Shown here one piece after another: positions 16,348 through 23,544 of a stretch of DNA of 64,000 nt. The notes beneath the pieces are model-generated. The model worked only from the letters and a program-made list of their open reading frames with translations. It searched no databases and was not told the origin of the DNA. The stretch spans positions 1 to 64,000 of the forward strand of contig NZ_KZ679062.1 in assembly GCF_003024195.1 (NCBI RefSeq), read 5' to 3'. Made by a program: the position numbers and the translations under genes. Within the stretch, counting starts at the first letter, position 1. The number at the start of each line of letters is the position of its first letter. The stretch is from Streptomyces dioscori (GTDB lineage Bacteria; Actinomycetota; Actinomycetes; Streptomycetales; Streptomycetaceae).

Positions 16348-16658
16348 GGGGGAACAGCACCTCGCTGTGCGGCCGACAAGCGGATGGGGGCGTCAAGTCG
16401 CTGTGACGGGCGGCGGGACGAGGTGCCGACTGTCCGACTTTCGCTGGCCGGAGCCAACCGTGTGTGACGCCCGGTCGTCAAGTGAGTGACCGCATGGCCC
16501 GAGTTGTGGGCTTTTGATTTGAGGTAGGGATGAGGTGTGAGGGCGCCCCGTCCGGCGCCCCCGGAGGGGCGCGGGGAACCGCGCGCTCAACCCCCACCGG
16601 CCCGCAGACGTCGTACAGGAGTCTGCGGGCCGGTTCACACATGCTTACAGCGACAGCG
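16348..16658. other. Intergenic region with promoter, repeat copy 2 and terminator
   Basis: This lies between the binding-lipoprotein gene (start side) and the methyltransferase (stop side). It holds a diverged GGGGCGCGGGGAACCGCGC repeat at 16566-16585 and the hairpin listed next. The left part presumably carries the lipoprotein promoter, but I cannot pick -10/-35 boxes. I see no gene. Confidence 0.5.
16596..16634 (-). terminator. Terminator hairpin of the methyltransferase gene
   Basis: A perfect 14-bp stem (16596-16609 with 16621-16634) and an 11-base loop lie 25 bases past the methyltransferase stop. They are fused directly to repeat copy 2. Confidence 0.75.
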
Positions 16659-17507
16659 TCACCCCTTGCGGGCGATCGCCCCGTACATCGCGACGTCCTC
16701 GTCCCGGACGCCCTCCTCGCCCGTTCCGTCCGGAAGCCACTTGTGCACCTGGACGATCCCGGGCTCGACCAGTTCGAGGCCGTCGAAGAACTCCTCGGCC
16801 TCCCCGATCGTCCGCAGCCGCATCGGCATGCCGCGCGCCGCGTACTCACGGGCGACCCGGCCGACCTCGTCGGGCGCGAACTCGGCGGTACCGATGGTCA
16901 TCGCCAGATAGCTGCCCGCGGGCAGGGGGTCCAGCAGGCGCCGGACGATCCCGACCGCGTCGTCCTCGTCCAGCACGAAGTGGACGATCGCGATGACGGT
17001 CAGCGCGACCGGCTTGTCCAGGTCCAGGGTCTCCAGGAACTCCGCGGAGCCCAGCACGGCCTCCGGGTGCTGGAAGTCGGCCTCGATGTACGCCGTCCGG
17101 CCCTCGGGGGCGCTGGCGAGCAGCCCCTGGGACAGGGTGAGGACGATGGGGTCGTTGTCCACGTAGACCACACGGGACTCGGGCGCCACCGACTGGGCGA
17201 TCTCGTGGAGGTTCGGGGAGGTGGGGATGCCCGTCCCGATGTCCAGGAACTGGCGTATCCCCGCGCTCTCGGCGAGCCAGCGCACCGCGCGGTTCATCCA
17301 GTCGCGGTTGGCCCGCATGTGCACGGGCATGGCGGGCCACTCCCGCACCATGGCGTCACCCGCCTCCTTGTCGGCGGGGTAGTAGTCCTTGCCTCCGAGG
17401 ATGTAGTCGTAGATGCGAGCCGAGTGCGCGCTCTCGGTGTCGATCCGGTCGGCAGGCCATCCGTCGTTGTCGGGCAACGCCGATCTCCCATCATGTCGTC
17501 GGTTCAC
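16659..17507 (-). CDS. SAM-dependent methyltransferase, DUF574 type
   Basis: This 282-residue cytoplasmic protein belongs to the actinobacterial S-adenosyl methyltransferase family DUF574. The signature SARIYDYILGGKDYYPADKE lies near residue 28, the SAM-binding motif FLDIGTGIPTSPNLHE near residue 88, then VVYVDNDPIVL and ALTVIAIVHFVLDEDD. These genes are numerous in Streptomyces and usually sit with WhiJ/DUF397-type regulators, as here; the substrate is unknown. The GTG at 17507 is the longest start. A TTG at 17477 with GGGAGA 6 bases upstream, giving MPDNDGW, is a serious alternative. Confidence 0.88.
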   Translation of the reverse strand: MNRRHDGRSALPDNDGWPADRIDTESAHSARIYDYILGGKDYYPADKEAGDAMVREWPAMPVHMRANRDWMNRAVRWLAESAGIRQFLDIGTGIPTSPNLHEIAQSVAPESRVVYVDNDPIVLTLSQGLLASAPEGRTAYIEADFQHPEAVLGSAEFLETLDLDKPVALTVIAIVHFVLDEDDAVGIVRRLLDPLPAGSYLAMTIGTAEFAPDEVGRVAREYAARGMPMRLRTIGEAEEFFDGLELVEPGIVQVHKWLPDGTGEEGVRDEDVAMYGAIARKG

Positions 17508-17547
17508 GGTGAACGCTCAAGCACCAGCAGGAGTTTCGGAACAGCGG

Positions 17548-17784
17548 TCAGAGCAAGAAGTCGGCGCGGCCGGCCTTCACGCCCGCCAGGAAACTCGTCA
17601 TCTCACGTGGGGTGAAGACCAGCGCGGGACCGTCGGGGTCGGTGGACTGGCGCAGCGCGACCCGGCCGTCACCGAGCTTCTTCGCCTCGACGCAGGCGCC
17701 GCCCGCGTCGTCGCTCCACGGCTTGTACCAGCCGCGGTTGCCGAGTTCGCGGGACGGAATGCCGTTGCGTATGTGGTGGTGCAC
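17548..17784 (-). CDS. DUF397 (BldB-like) small protein
   Basis: This 78-residue protein has the DUF397 pattern WYKPWSDDAGGACVEAKKL followed by VALRQSTDPDGPALVFTPREMTSFLAGVKAG. The GTG at 17784 has AAGGAG 7 bases upstream, overlapping the end of the upstream regulator gene; only one base separates the two genes. DUF397 proteins are paired with WhiJ-like regulators in developmental loci of Streptomyces and are thought to modulate them. Confidence 0.9.
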   Translation of the reverse strand: MHHHIRNGIPSRELGNRGWYKPWSDDAGGACVEAKKLGDGRVALRQSTDPDGPALVFTPREMTSFLAGVKAGRADFLL

Positions 17785-17785
17785 G

Positions 17786-18661
17786 TCAGAGCTCCTTGCG
17801 GATCGCACCGAGGAGGGCCTCGGTCTTTCTGGCGGGCGCCGACTGGGCGCCCAGCCGGTCCAGGGCCTCGCGGTAGACCACGACGTCGTCGTCCTTGTCC
17901 AGGTACACAGCGCCCACCAGGCCGCTGAGATAGACGATGTCGGGCAGCTCGCGCGCCCGGAACCGGAAGAGGTGGAACGCGCCGGCCCGCATGGCCGGGT
18001 GCGGACCGTTCGCGAACGGCATGATCTGCAACGTCACGTGAGGCAGTGAGTTGACCTCGATCAGATGGTCGATCTGGGCGCGCATCACCTCGGGGCCGCC
18101 GACCGGCCACCGCAGCACCGTCTCGTCCATCACGATCCACACGCGCGGCGGCGAGGGCTTGGTGAGCAGTTCCTGGCGCCGCATGCGCAGGGCCACCCGG
18201 CGGTCCGTCGCGTCCACCGAGGCGTGCGGGTTGCCGGCGCTCAGCAGGGCGCGCGCGTACTCCTCGGTCTGCAGCAGGCCGTGTACGAACTGTGCCTCGT
18301 AGGCGCGGATCTGCAGCGCCGCCTGCTCCAGGCTCAGATACGCGGAGAACCAGTCGGGCAGCACATCGCGGTAGGTGTGCCACCAGCCGCGCTTGTTCGC
18401 CTCACGGACCGACTTCAGGAAGGTGTCGATCTCCTGCTGGTCGGTCACGCCGTAGATCTGGAGCAGCTTCTCCGCGTCGGGGAGCCGCAGCCGGGCCACC
18501 TTGGCGGCCTCCATACGGCGGATCGTGGAGTGGCTGACTCCGAGCGCCGCACCCGCCTGCTCGAACGTCAGTCCGGCCCTGGTGCGCAGTTCCTCCAGCT
18601 GTCTGCCGAGGATCATGCGCAGGACGGAGGGCGCGCCACCCCAGTCGGTCTCAGCGGTCAC
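17786..18661 (-). CDS. WhiJ-like XRE-family regulator (DUF5753)
   Basis: This 291-residue DNA-binding protein has an N-terminal helix-turn-helix at about 14-75 (LGRQLEELRTRAGLTFEQAGAAL, GVSHSTIRRMEAAKV). The C-terminal DUF5753 region (about 95-285) includes VRE-NKRGWWHTYRDVLPDWF, LSLEQAALQIRAYEA and FVHGLLQTEEYARALL. The GTG at 18661 follows a GGGGGTAAGG ribosome-binding site. It is the partner of the DUF397 gene and is divergent from an ATPase gene, together forming the three-part WhiJ-type module. Confidence 0.92.
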   Translation of the reverse strand: MTAETDWGGAPSVLRMILGRQLEELRTRAGLTFEQAGAALGVSHSTIRRMEAAKVARLRLPDAEKLLQIYGVTDQQEIDTFLKSVREANKRGWWHTYRDVLPDWFSAYLSLEQAALQIRAYEAQFVHGLLQTEEYARALLSAGNPHASVDATDRRVALRMRRQELLTKPSPPRVWIVMDETVLRWPVGGPEVMRAQIDHLIEVNSLPHVTLQIMPFANGPHPAMRAGAFHLFRFRARELPDIVYLSGLVGAVYLDKDDDVVVYREALDRLGAQSAPARKTEALLGAIRKEL

Positions 18662-18969
18662 GCCTTACCCCCTCACAGCGGGCTTCGAGGTCGCAGTCTG
18701 TCACGATCACCCGTTCGACAGAGGAAGCATGCACCTGCTGAATTGCAATTTTCAACTTGCCGGTTGCGAGCTGATGTTGGCAGGTGTCACAGTAGGGCGT
18801 ACCGTCACGGCCCGGTGAACGACCTGACGGCGCGGCCCAGTTGGGGGAGAACGGTCCGCGCATCGTCACTGTCCGCAACGGGGTGTTCGCACCCCGCGGC
18901 GCAGCGGATCCGTGGGGTACCGGCACCGGTCTGACCCCCGGTGCGAAGGCAGACGAAAGGCGAACGGCG
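18662..18969. promoter_or_regulatory. Divergent promoter region of the WhiJ-type module
   Basis: This 308-base region between the XRE regulator and the ATPase has no gene. It contains a perfect AATTGCAATT palindrome at 18741-18750 and nearby TTGC elements (CTTGCCGGTTGCGAG, about 18756-18770) in an unusually AT-rich patch. Such TTGCAA-like elements are plausible operators for the XRE protein (inference). Confidence 0.45.
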
Positions 18970-19635
18970 ATGGCTCCGCCCTCTCTCCCCAAGCCATTGG
19001 GCCGACTGCCCGCGGACGAACGCACCGAGAGCGTGACAGACGGCGCGATCGACAAAAAATCAGACATGGCACTCGACAGGTCGGGCGTGTTCGGCCTGCC
19101 TCCCACCCCCGCCTCGGTCGGCCTGGCCCGCCGGAACGTGACCGAACTGCTCCGCGCGTGGGGCACGGATCCCGAGGCATGTGACAACGCTGTCCTGGTG
19201 ACGTCCGAGCTGGTCACCAACGCGCTCACGCACACGGCGAGCGAGCGGATCGTGTGCCGGCTGCGCTCCGACGGACAGCGGATCCAGCTGGAGGTCGAGG
19301 ACCAGAACCGTGGTCTGTCGATCCCCGCCCAGCGCACCGCCCGACTCGACGACCAGGGCGGCCGCGGACTCATGCTGGTCGGCATGCTCAGCACCGACTG
19401 GGGCACGCGGGACACCGCCCACGGCTCCGGACGCGTCGTCTGGGCCGTCCTTCCGGCGCGTCCGGCGACGGTCCCCCCGCCGTCCCTGCCGTCTCCGCAG
19501 TCCCAGCCGTCCCCCCTGCCGTCGGACAGACGGGCACACGCCCCCTCCGGGCTCGTGTCCACCCCGCACCTCACCCGGCCCGCCCCCCACTCGGCCGAAG
19601 GATCCCTGCCTCATGGAACTGCAGCACGCCCCTGA
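18970..19635 (+). CDS. ATP-binding anti-sigma-factor-like protein (HATPase_c)
   Basis: This is a protein of about 221 residues with a GHKL/HATPase domain like RsbW and SpoIIAB. The N-box is ELVTNALTHTA, then VEDQNRGLS and the G-rich motif DDQGGRGLMLVGML. The last 60 residues are Pro/Ser-rich. The ATG at 18970 has GAAAGG upstream; in-frame GTGs lie on either side, so the start is uncertain. It is divergent from the WhiJ-like regulator. In WhiJ-type loci this third component accompanies the XRE and DUF397 proteins. Confidence 0.88.
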   Translation: MAPPSLPKPLGRLPADERTESVTDGAIDKKSDMALDRSGVFGLPPTPASVGLARRNVTELLRAWGTDPEACDNAVLVTSELVTNALTHTASERIVCRLRSDGQRIQLEVEDQNRGLSIPAQRTARLDDQGGRGLMLVGMLSTDWGTRDTAHGSGRVVWAVLPARPATVPPPSLPSPQSQPSPLPSDRRAHAPSGLVSTPHLTRPAPHSAEGSLPHGTAARP

Positions 19636-20083
19636 CCCCTGGTCGCGTACGACCGTGACGTCCCCGTCCGAGCGCCCGATCCGCCTGGTCATACCCGCAC
19701 AGTTGCGCACCGGTCTGGGGTGTGACGTGGTGGGCACGTCCAGGGAGCACGGCGAACGCATCCTGGACTGTCTGCCCCGTATCGGCTGTGTCTTCGCCGA
19801 CGACTCCGACGACGGCTCCGCGGGCGGCGGACGCTGGTGGTGGGTCGTCCCCGCCGGATCCCACATCGGCGTCAGCTGGCCGCCCTCCGTCACCTACACG
19901 GTCGGCGCCCGCCGGGCCGACCCGTCCTGGACCCGGGCCCGCCGCGGCCGTTTCTCCGTGAAACCCCGGCTGATCCACAGCCCCGCCGGCGACTCGCCCT
20001 ACACCCCGCCGATTCCCCTGTACTTCCTCGCGTGCCGCCTGGCCGGCCGCGTCCCGAGCTGGTCCCTCGCCGCGGGGGCCTGA
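19613..20083 (+). CDS. Hypothetical protein coupled to the ATPase gene
   Basis: This is a 156-residue protein of unknown function. The ATG at 19613 lies inside the last codons of the ATPase gene (23-base overlap) with GAAGGA about 9 bases upstream, so the two are probably translated together. I see no signal peptide or membrane helix. The middle holds a Trp-rich segment GGRWWWVVPAGSHIGVSWPP. The C-terminal part is Arg/Pro-rich. No known motif was recognised. The codon bias matches its neighbours, which supports it being real. Confidence 0.65.
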   Translation: MELQHAPDPWSRTTVTSPSERPIRLVIPAQLRTGLGCDVVGTSREHGERILDCLPRIGCVFADDSDDGSAGGGRWWWVVPAGSHIGVSWPPSVTYTVGARRADPSWTRARRGRFSVKPRLIHSPAGDSPYTPPIPLYFLACRLAGRVPSWSLAAGA

Positions 20084-20141
20084 GCGGCCCGCGGCCGCCC
20101 CTCCCGGCGTGAACGCCGACCGGCCGGGTGGTTCGTCCGCG

Positions 20142-20207
20142 GGCCGGTGGGGGCTGGTCGCGCAGTTCCCCGCGCCCCTGGAAGTGGGGCTGCGCCCCGA
20201 CTTCCAG
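20142..20207. repeat. Dispersed intergenic repeat, copy 3, with hairpin
   Basis: This is an inverted copy of the GGGGCGCGGGGAACTGCGC family (20158-20178 on the plus strand reads CGCGCAGTTCCCCGCGCCCC). It is joined to a 13-bp hairpin (20178-20190 with 20194-20207, one bulged base). It may terminate the upstream transcript. The 282 bases from 20084 to 20365 hold nothing else recognised. Confidence 0.8.
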
Positions 20208-20365
20208 CGCGTGGGCTGCCTGTGAGCCGAGCGCGCAAGCCCGCCTCCTACGTGGACGTGGGCGTACGCGACGAGGCGAACGCCGTACGCGCCGCGCCGT
20301 GACGCGAAATGATGTGCCGCGACGCCCGGCGACGTGACGGGCGCGGGGGAGGACGGCGGGCGACC

Positions 20366-21142
20366 GTGCCGGGTGACCAGGTGACGCGGGGCGAAGGCCG
20401 GGCCGTCGGCCCCGGGCCGGGTTTCGCGGCGGCCGTGGTCCGGGCCATGACGTTCACTGTCGTCGGCAGCGTGCTCGCGGCCGTCGGCCATCACGCGGTC
20501 GACGGCGGACAGGTGCCGTGGCGCCTCGTGGCCGCCCTCGCCGTCGCGCAGTTCGCCGCCGTACGCCCCCTCGCCCGCCGCCGCCCGGGACTGCTCACGG
20601 TCGCCGGGGGCACGCTCGCCGCGCAGGCTGCCCTGCATCTCGCGCTGGGCACGGCCGCCGGCGGCGGCCACCACGGCACGGGGCACACCGGTACGGAGCA
20701 CCTGGCTCACGCCGGTCGTTCCGCGACGGCGGAGGGCGGCGGCGGACACCCCTGGCAGCACACCGCGGGGGCGATGACGGCCGCCCACGTCTGCGCCGCC
20801 CTCCTGGTCGCCTGGCTCCTCCACCGGGCCGACGCGGCGATCACGGCGGTGCTGGTCACCGGCCGTACGCTGCGCGCCCTCGCGGTGGCGGTACTGTCCC
20901 GGCTGCTGCCGACCGGCACGGCCGCCGTCCAGGAGCCGCCGCCCGCCCCGCCGACCCGCTCCCTCGACCGCCCGGCGGGACCGCGGACGACCACACTCGA
21001 ACACACGCTGGTGCGCAGAGGACCTCCGGGACGTACGCCCGTCCCGCTCGTCCCCTTCACCCGGGTCCGGCCGTCCAGGCCCGCCCGGTTCCACCAGCAA
21101 GGAGTTCCTCTGTGTCCACGTCCACGACGTCCGCAGCCATGA
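20366..21142 (+). CDS. His-rich multi-pass membrane protein
   Basis: This is a protein of about 258 residues with roughly four hydrophobic helices in the first 170 residues (AMTFTVVGSVLAAVG, LLTVAGGTLAAQAALHLALG, TAAHVCAALLVAWLL and a short one after HRADAAI). A His-rich loop (GGGHHGTGHTGTEHLAHAG, then GGHPWQH) and a Pro/Arg-rich tail follow. It overlaps the YcnI-type gene by 31 bases, so the two are probably coupled. The company and the histidines suggest copper handling (inference). The start is uncertain: GTG at 20366 with GGAGG rather far upstream, or the ATG at 20447. Confidence 0.7.
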   Translation: MPGDQVTRGEGRAVGPGPGFAAAVVRAMTFTVVGSVLAAVGHHAVDGGQVPWRLVAALAVAQFAAVRPLARRRPGLLTVAGGTLAAQAALHLALGTAAGGGHHGTGHTGTEHLAHAGRSATAEGGGGHPWQHTAGAMTAAHVCAALLVAWLLHRADAAITAVLVTGRTLRALAVAVLSRLLPTGTAAVQEPPPAPPTRSLDRPAGPRTTTLEHTLVRRGPPGRTPVPLVPFTRVRPSRPARFHQQGVPLCPRPRRPQP

Positions 21143-21915
21143 CGTCCGCAGCCACGACGTCCGCAACTACGACGTCAACGTCCCCGCAGTCCTCGTCCGT
21201 GTCCGCGAACCTCCGCCGTGCCGGGCTGACCGGCGCCGCCGCGCTGACGGCTGTCCTCGCGCTCGCGGTGCCCGCCGCCGCGCACGCGGAGGTCGAGGCC
21301 GACAAGGCGCAGGCCCTCGCCGAGAACGTCACGCTCACCTTCGTCTCCGAGGCGGAGTCCGCCTCCGCGGGCTTCCGCGAGGTGCGGGTCGTCCTGCCCG
21401 AGGGGATCGCACCGGCTGACGTGTCGCTCGGCAAGGCTCCCAAGGGCTGGAGCCTCAAGGTCACCGCCGACGGCTACGTGGTGGGCGGTCCGGCGCTGAG
21501 GACCGGGGTCGACGCCGAGTACCAGGTGAAGGTCCGCCAGCTCCCGGACGCCGACGAGGTGGCGTTCAAGACCGTGGAGACGTACAGCGACGGTGAGATC
21601 TCCCGCTGGATCGAGCTGCCCGAGGACGGGGAGGAGGCGGAACAGCCTGCCCCGCTCCTGAAACTGAAGGCGGCGGCACCGGGCGCGACCCCCCTCGCCC
21701 CCAGCCCGAGCGCGAGTCCGACCCCCAGCCCGACGCCGTCGGCCGGGGCGACGCTGTCCACGAACGAGACCACGGCCGCGGAGGCAGGAGAGAAGAAGGA
21801 CGACGACGGCTCCTCCACAGGACTGCTCGTCGGCGGCGCGATCGCCGCGGTGCTCGTCCTCGGCGGCGGGGCGTGGTGGCTGGTCAAGCGCCGCGCCTCC
21901 GTCACCGGCGGCTGA
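21112..21915 (+). CDS. YcnI-family (DUF1775) copper-associated secreted protein
   Basis: This 267-residue exported protein has an unusual Thr/Ser-rich leader made of degenerate repeats, then a signal peptide (LTGAAALTAVLALAVPAAAHA). The predicted mature N-terminus HAEVEADK puts a histidine first, as in copper-binding YcnI proteins. The YcnI domain follows (VTLTFVSEAES, FREVRVVLPEGIAPADVS, GWSLKV). A Pro/Ser linker and a C-terminal membrane helix (GLLVGGAIAAVLVLGGGAWWLV) with KRR anchor it outside the cell. The GTG at 21112 has AAGGAG 7 bases upstream; a GTG at 21199 would remove the odd leader. It is coupled to the His-rich membrane gene. Confidence 0.88.
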   Translation: MSTSTTSAAMTSAATTSATTTSTSPQSSSVSANLRRAGLTGAAALTAVLALAVPAAAHAEVEADKAQALAENVTLTFVSEAESASAGFREVRVVLPEGIAPADVSLGKAPKGWSLKVTADGYVVGGPALRTGVDAEYQVKVRQLPDADEVAFKTVETYSDGEISRWIELPEDGEEAEQPAPLLKLKAAAPGATPLAPSPSASPTPSPTPSAGATLSTNETTAAEAGEKKDDDGSSTGLLVGGAIAAVLVLGGGAWWLVKRRASVTGG

Positions 21916-21920
21916 CCCTC

Positions 21921-21959
21921 ACCCGGCCCGTGGGACGCGCAACGCCCCATGGGCCGGGT
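21921..21959. terminator. Bidirectional terminator between ycnI-type gene and marR-type gene
   Basis: There is a 14-bp stem (21921-21934 with 21946-21959, one G-T wobble) and an 11-base loop. It starts 5 bases after the YcnI stop, between two convergent genes. Confidence 0.75.
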
Positions 21960-22040
21960 GCAGGGGCGGGTGCGCGGTCGAAGCGGAGGGGCGGGCGCGC
22001 GGACGAGGCCGGGGGGCCGGCCGGTGCCGCGGGGGCGGTG

Positions 22041-22487
22041 TCAGGGACGCGGCCAGGGGCGTTCGTCCAGGTTCTCGATGTCCGTGTTGAACCGCTTGAG
22101 ATACGCGGCGAAGGCGGCGACCTCCGCCGGCTCCCACCCGGCCAGCACCCTCTCCAGCCCCTGGACGCTCTCCCGGCGGTGGGTGTCGAGCCGGCGCTCG
22201 CCCTCCGCGGTGATGCGGAACTTGCGGGCGATGCCGCCCTCGGGGTCCGCGATGCGTTCGACGAGGTGGGCGCGCAGCATGGCCGCGGTCTGCCGGTTGA
22301 GCGTGGAGGCGTCCAGGCCGAAGGCGTCGCTGAGCTGGCCGATGGACATCGGGCCCTCCATCCGGATGCGGCTGAGCACGATGTACGCGCTGCGTTCGAG
22401 GCGACCGCCGGCCCGGGGCGAGTTCAGATAGAGGTGCCGCCCGAGCAGCATCGTCTCGAACTCGATCAGGTGCGTGGGCTTGTCCAT
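22041..22487 (-). CDS. MarR-family transcriptional regulator
   Basis: This 148-residue winged-helix regulator contains RLERSAYIVLSRIRMEGPMSIGQLSDAFGLDASTLNRQTAAML and the wing ADPEGGIARKFRITAEGERRL, typical of MarR. The ATG at 22487 gives the conventional length, with GGGAAGGA at a rather long spacing. The frame stays open to 22565, which would add about 26 poorly conserved-looking residues. It is divergent from an orphan response regulator; the shared region has an ATATGCAT inverted repeat that may be its operator. Confidence 0.9.
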   Translation of the reverse strand: MDKPTHLIEFETMLLGRHLYLNSPRAGGRLERSAYIVLSRIRMEGPMSIGQLSDAFGLDASTLNRQTAAMLRAHLVERIADPEGGIARKFRITAEGERRLDTHRRESVQGLERVLAGWEPAEVAAFAAYLKRFNTDIENLDERPWPRP

Positions 22488-22573
22488 GTCGGTCGCCGGT
22501 CCTTCCCCGGAGCTGGCTCTCGCCCCGGCCATGCGTCCGGTCCCGCGGCCAGGGGCATCAGACATGACATCAA

Positions 22574-22608
22574 ATATGCATCCGACACGTATTGTGCATG
22601 ATGCATAT
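22574..22608. promoter_or_regulatory. ATATGCAT inverted repeat in marR / response-regulator divergent region
   Basis: ATATGCAT (22574-22581) and ATGCATAT (22601-22608) are exact inverted copies, 19 bases apart, in an AT-rich island. The start-to-start distance of 27 bases is compatible with a two-dimer or looped operator. Which regulator binds is unknown. Confidence 0.5.
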
Positions 22609-22633
22609 GCTCTTCGCGGACGAGGTGCGTGCG

Positions 22634-23395
22634 ATGCGCGGGATGGACGAGATGGACCGGGTGTACGGAGCTGACGGCGCTGTCGGGGAGTACGTGACCG
22701 GCGCCGACGTGTCCGTCTCCGTGCCCGCGCGCGGGGCGGGGCAGCACCTCCTGGTCGTGGTCCACGATCCGGCGGTCGCCGACCTGCTGACGACCACCCT
22801 GGAGTTGGCGGACTACCGCGTGACCGTCGCGCGCACCGGCGCCCAGGGGGTGCTGCGCCTTGCGGAGCGGCGCTTCGACCTGGTCCTCTTCGATGTGACG
22901 GTCCCGGATGTCGAAAGCCTCGGGGACGGCCGCCGGTTCCGCCCGGCCGACCGCCCGCCGGTCCTCTTCCTGGCCCCGTACGAGACGCTGGGCGCCCTGG
23001 TGCCCGAACTCGGCCTGGGGCAGGCGGACTACGTCACCCTGCCGTTCAGGATCTCCGAAGTCCTCGCCAGGGTGCATGTGTTGCTGCGTGGCCGTGAGCC
23101 GGTGCGCCAGGGGCCGTGCTACGGCGATCTCGCGCTCAACGACGCCACCTGCCAGGCCTGGCGGGGCCGGCGGGCGCTCGACCTCACCCCCGCCGAGTAC
23201 CGGCTGCTGCGCCATCTCCTGGTCAACGCGGAGCGCGTGCTGTCGAAGGAGCAGATCTGCCTCCACGTCTGGGGAGAAACCCGGGCCGGCAACGCGATCG
23301 AGAAACTCGTCTCGCGTGTGCGTCAGAAGGTGGACCGGGAGCAGCCCTCGCTGATCCACACGCGCCGGGGCTTCGGCTACCGCCTCGGCCGCTGA
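22634..23395 (+). CDS. OmpR-type response regulator (orphan)
   Basis: This protein of about 253 residues has a receiver-like domain (LLVVVHDPAVADLLTTTLELADY, VLFDVTVPD with the likely phospho-acceptor Asp) and a C-terminal winged helix (LDLTPAEYRLLRHLLVNAERVLSKEQIC, HTRRGFGYRLGR). The paired acidic residues normally near the N-terminus are replaced (HDP), so phosphorylation may be altered. The ATG at 22634 has GAGGTG 6 bases upstream. No sensor kinase gene is adjacent. It is divergent from the MarR-type gene. Confidence 0.88.
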   Translation: MRGMDEMDRVYGADGAVGEYVTGADVSVSVPARGAGQHLLVVVHDPAVADLLTTTLELADYRVTVARTGAQGVLRLAERRFDLVLFDVTVPDVESLGDGRRFRPADRPPVLFLAPYETLGALVPELGLGQADYVTLPFRISEVLARVHVLLRGREPVRQGPCYGDLALNDATCQAWRGRRALDLTPAEYRLLRHLLVNAERVLSKEQICLHVWGETRAGNAIEKLVSRVRQKVDREQPSLIHTRRGFGYRLGR

Positions 23396-23426
23396 GCCCT
23401 GCCCCTGCCTCCCCGCGGCGAGAGGG

Positions 23427-23504
23427 TGTGATCCGGGTCACGTCAGCTTCCCGTCAGGTCACCGGCTGTGAGCTGTCAGTCCGTTCCGGTTGCATGTGAT
23501 CACA
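23427..23504. promoter_or_regulatory. CRP-like palindromes upstream of the monooxygenase operon
   Basis: TGTGA-TCCGGG-TCACG at 23427-23442 resembles the CRP-family pattern with one mismatch. TGTGATCACA at 23495-23504 is a perfect 10-base palindrome, 40 bases before the monooxygenase start. The binding protein is unknown; both could be chance. Confidence 0.35.
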
Positions 23505-23544
23505 GAGGTCGCCGTCCCCCCCCACACACATCAGAAGGACAGGT

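Noticed and set aside
21800..21915. Sortase signal on the YcnI-type protein
   Set aside because: The C-terminal helix and KRR tail are present, but no LPXTG or LAXTG motif precedes them; it is a plain membrane anchor.
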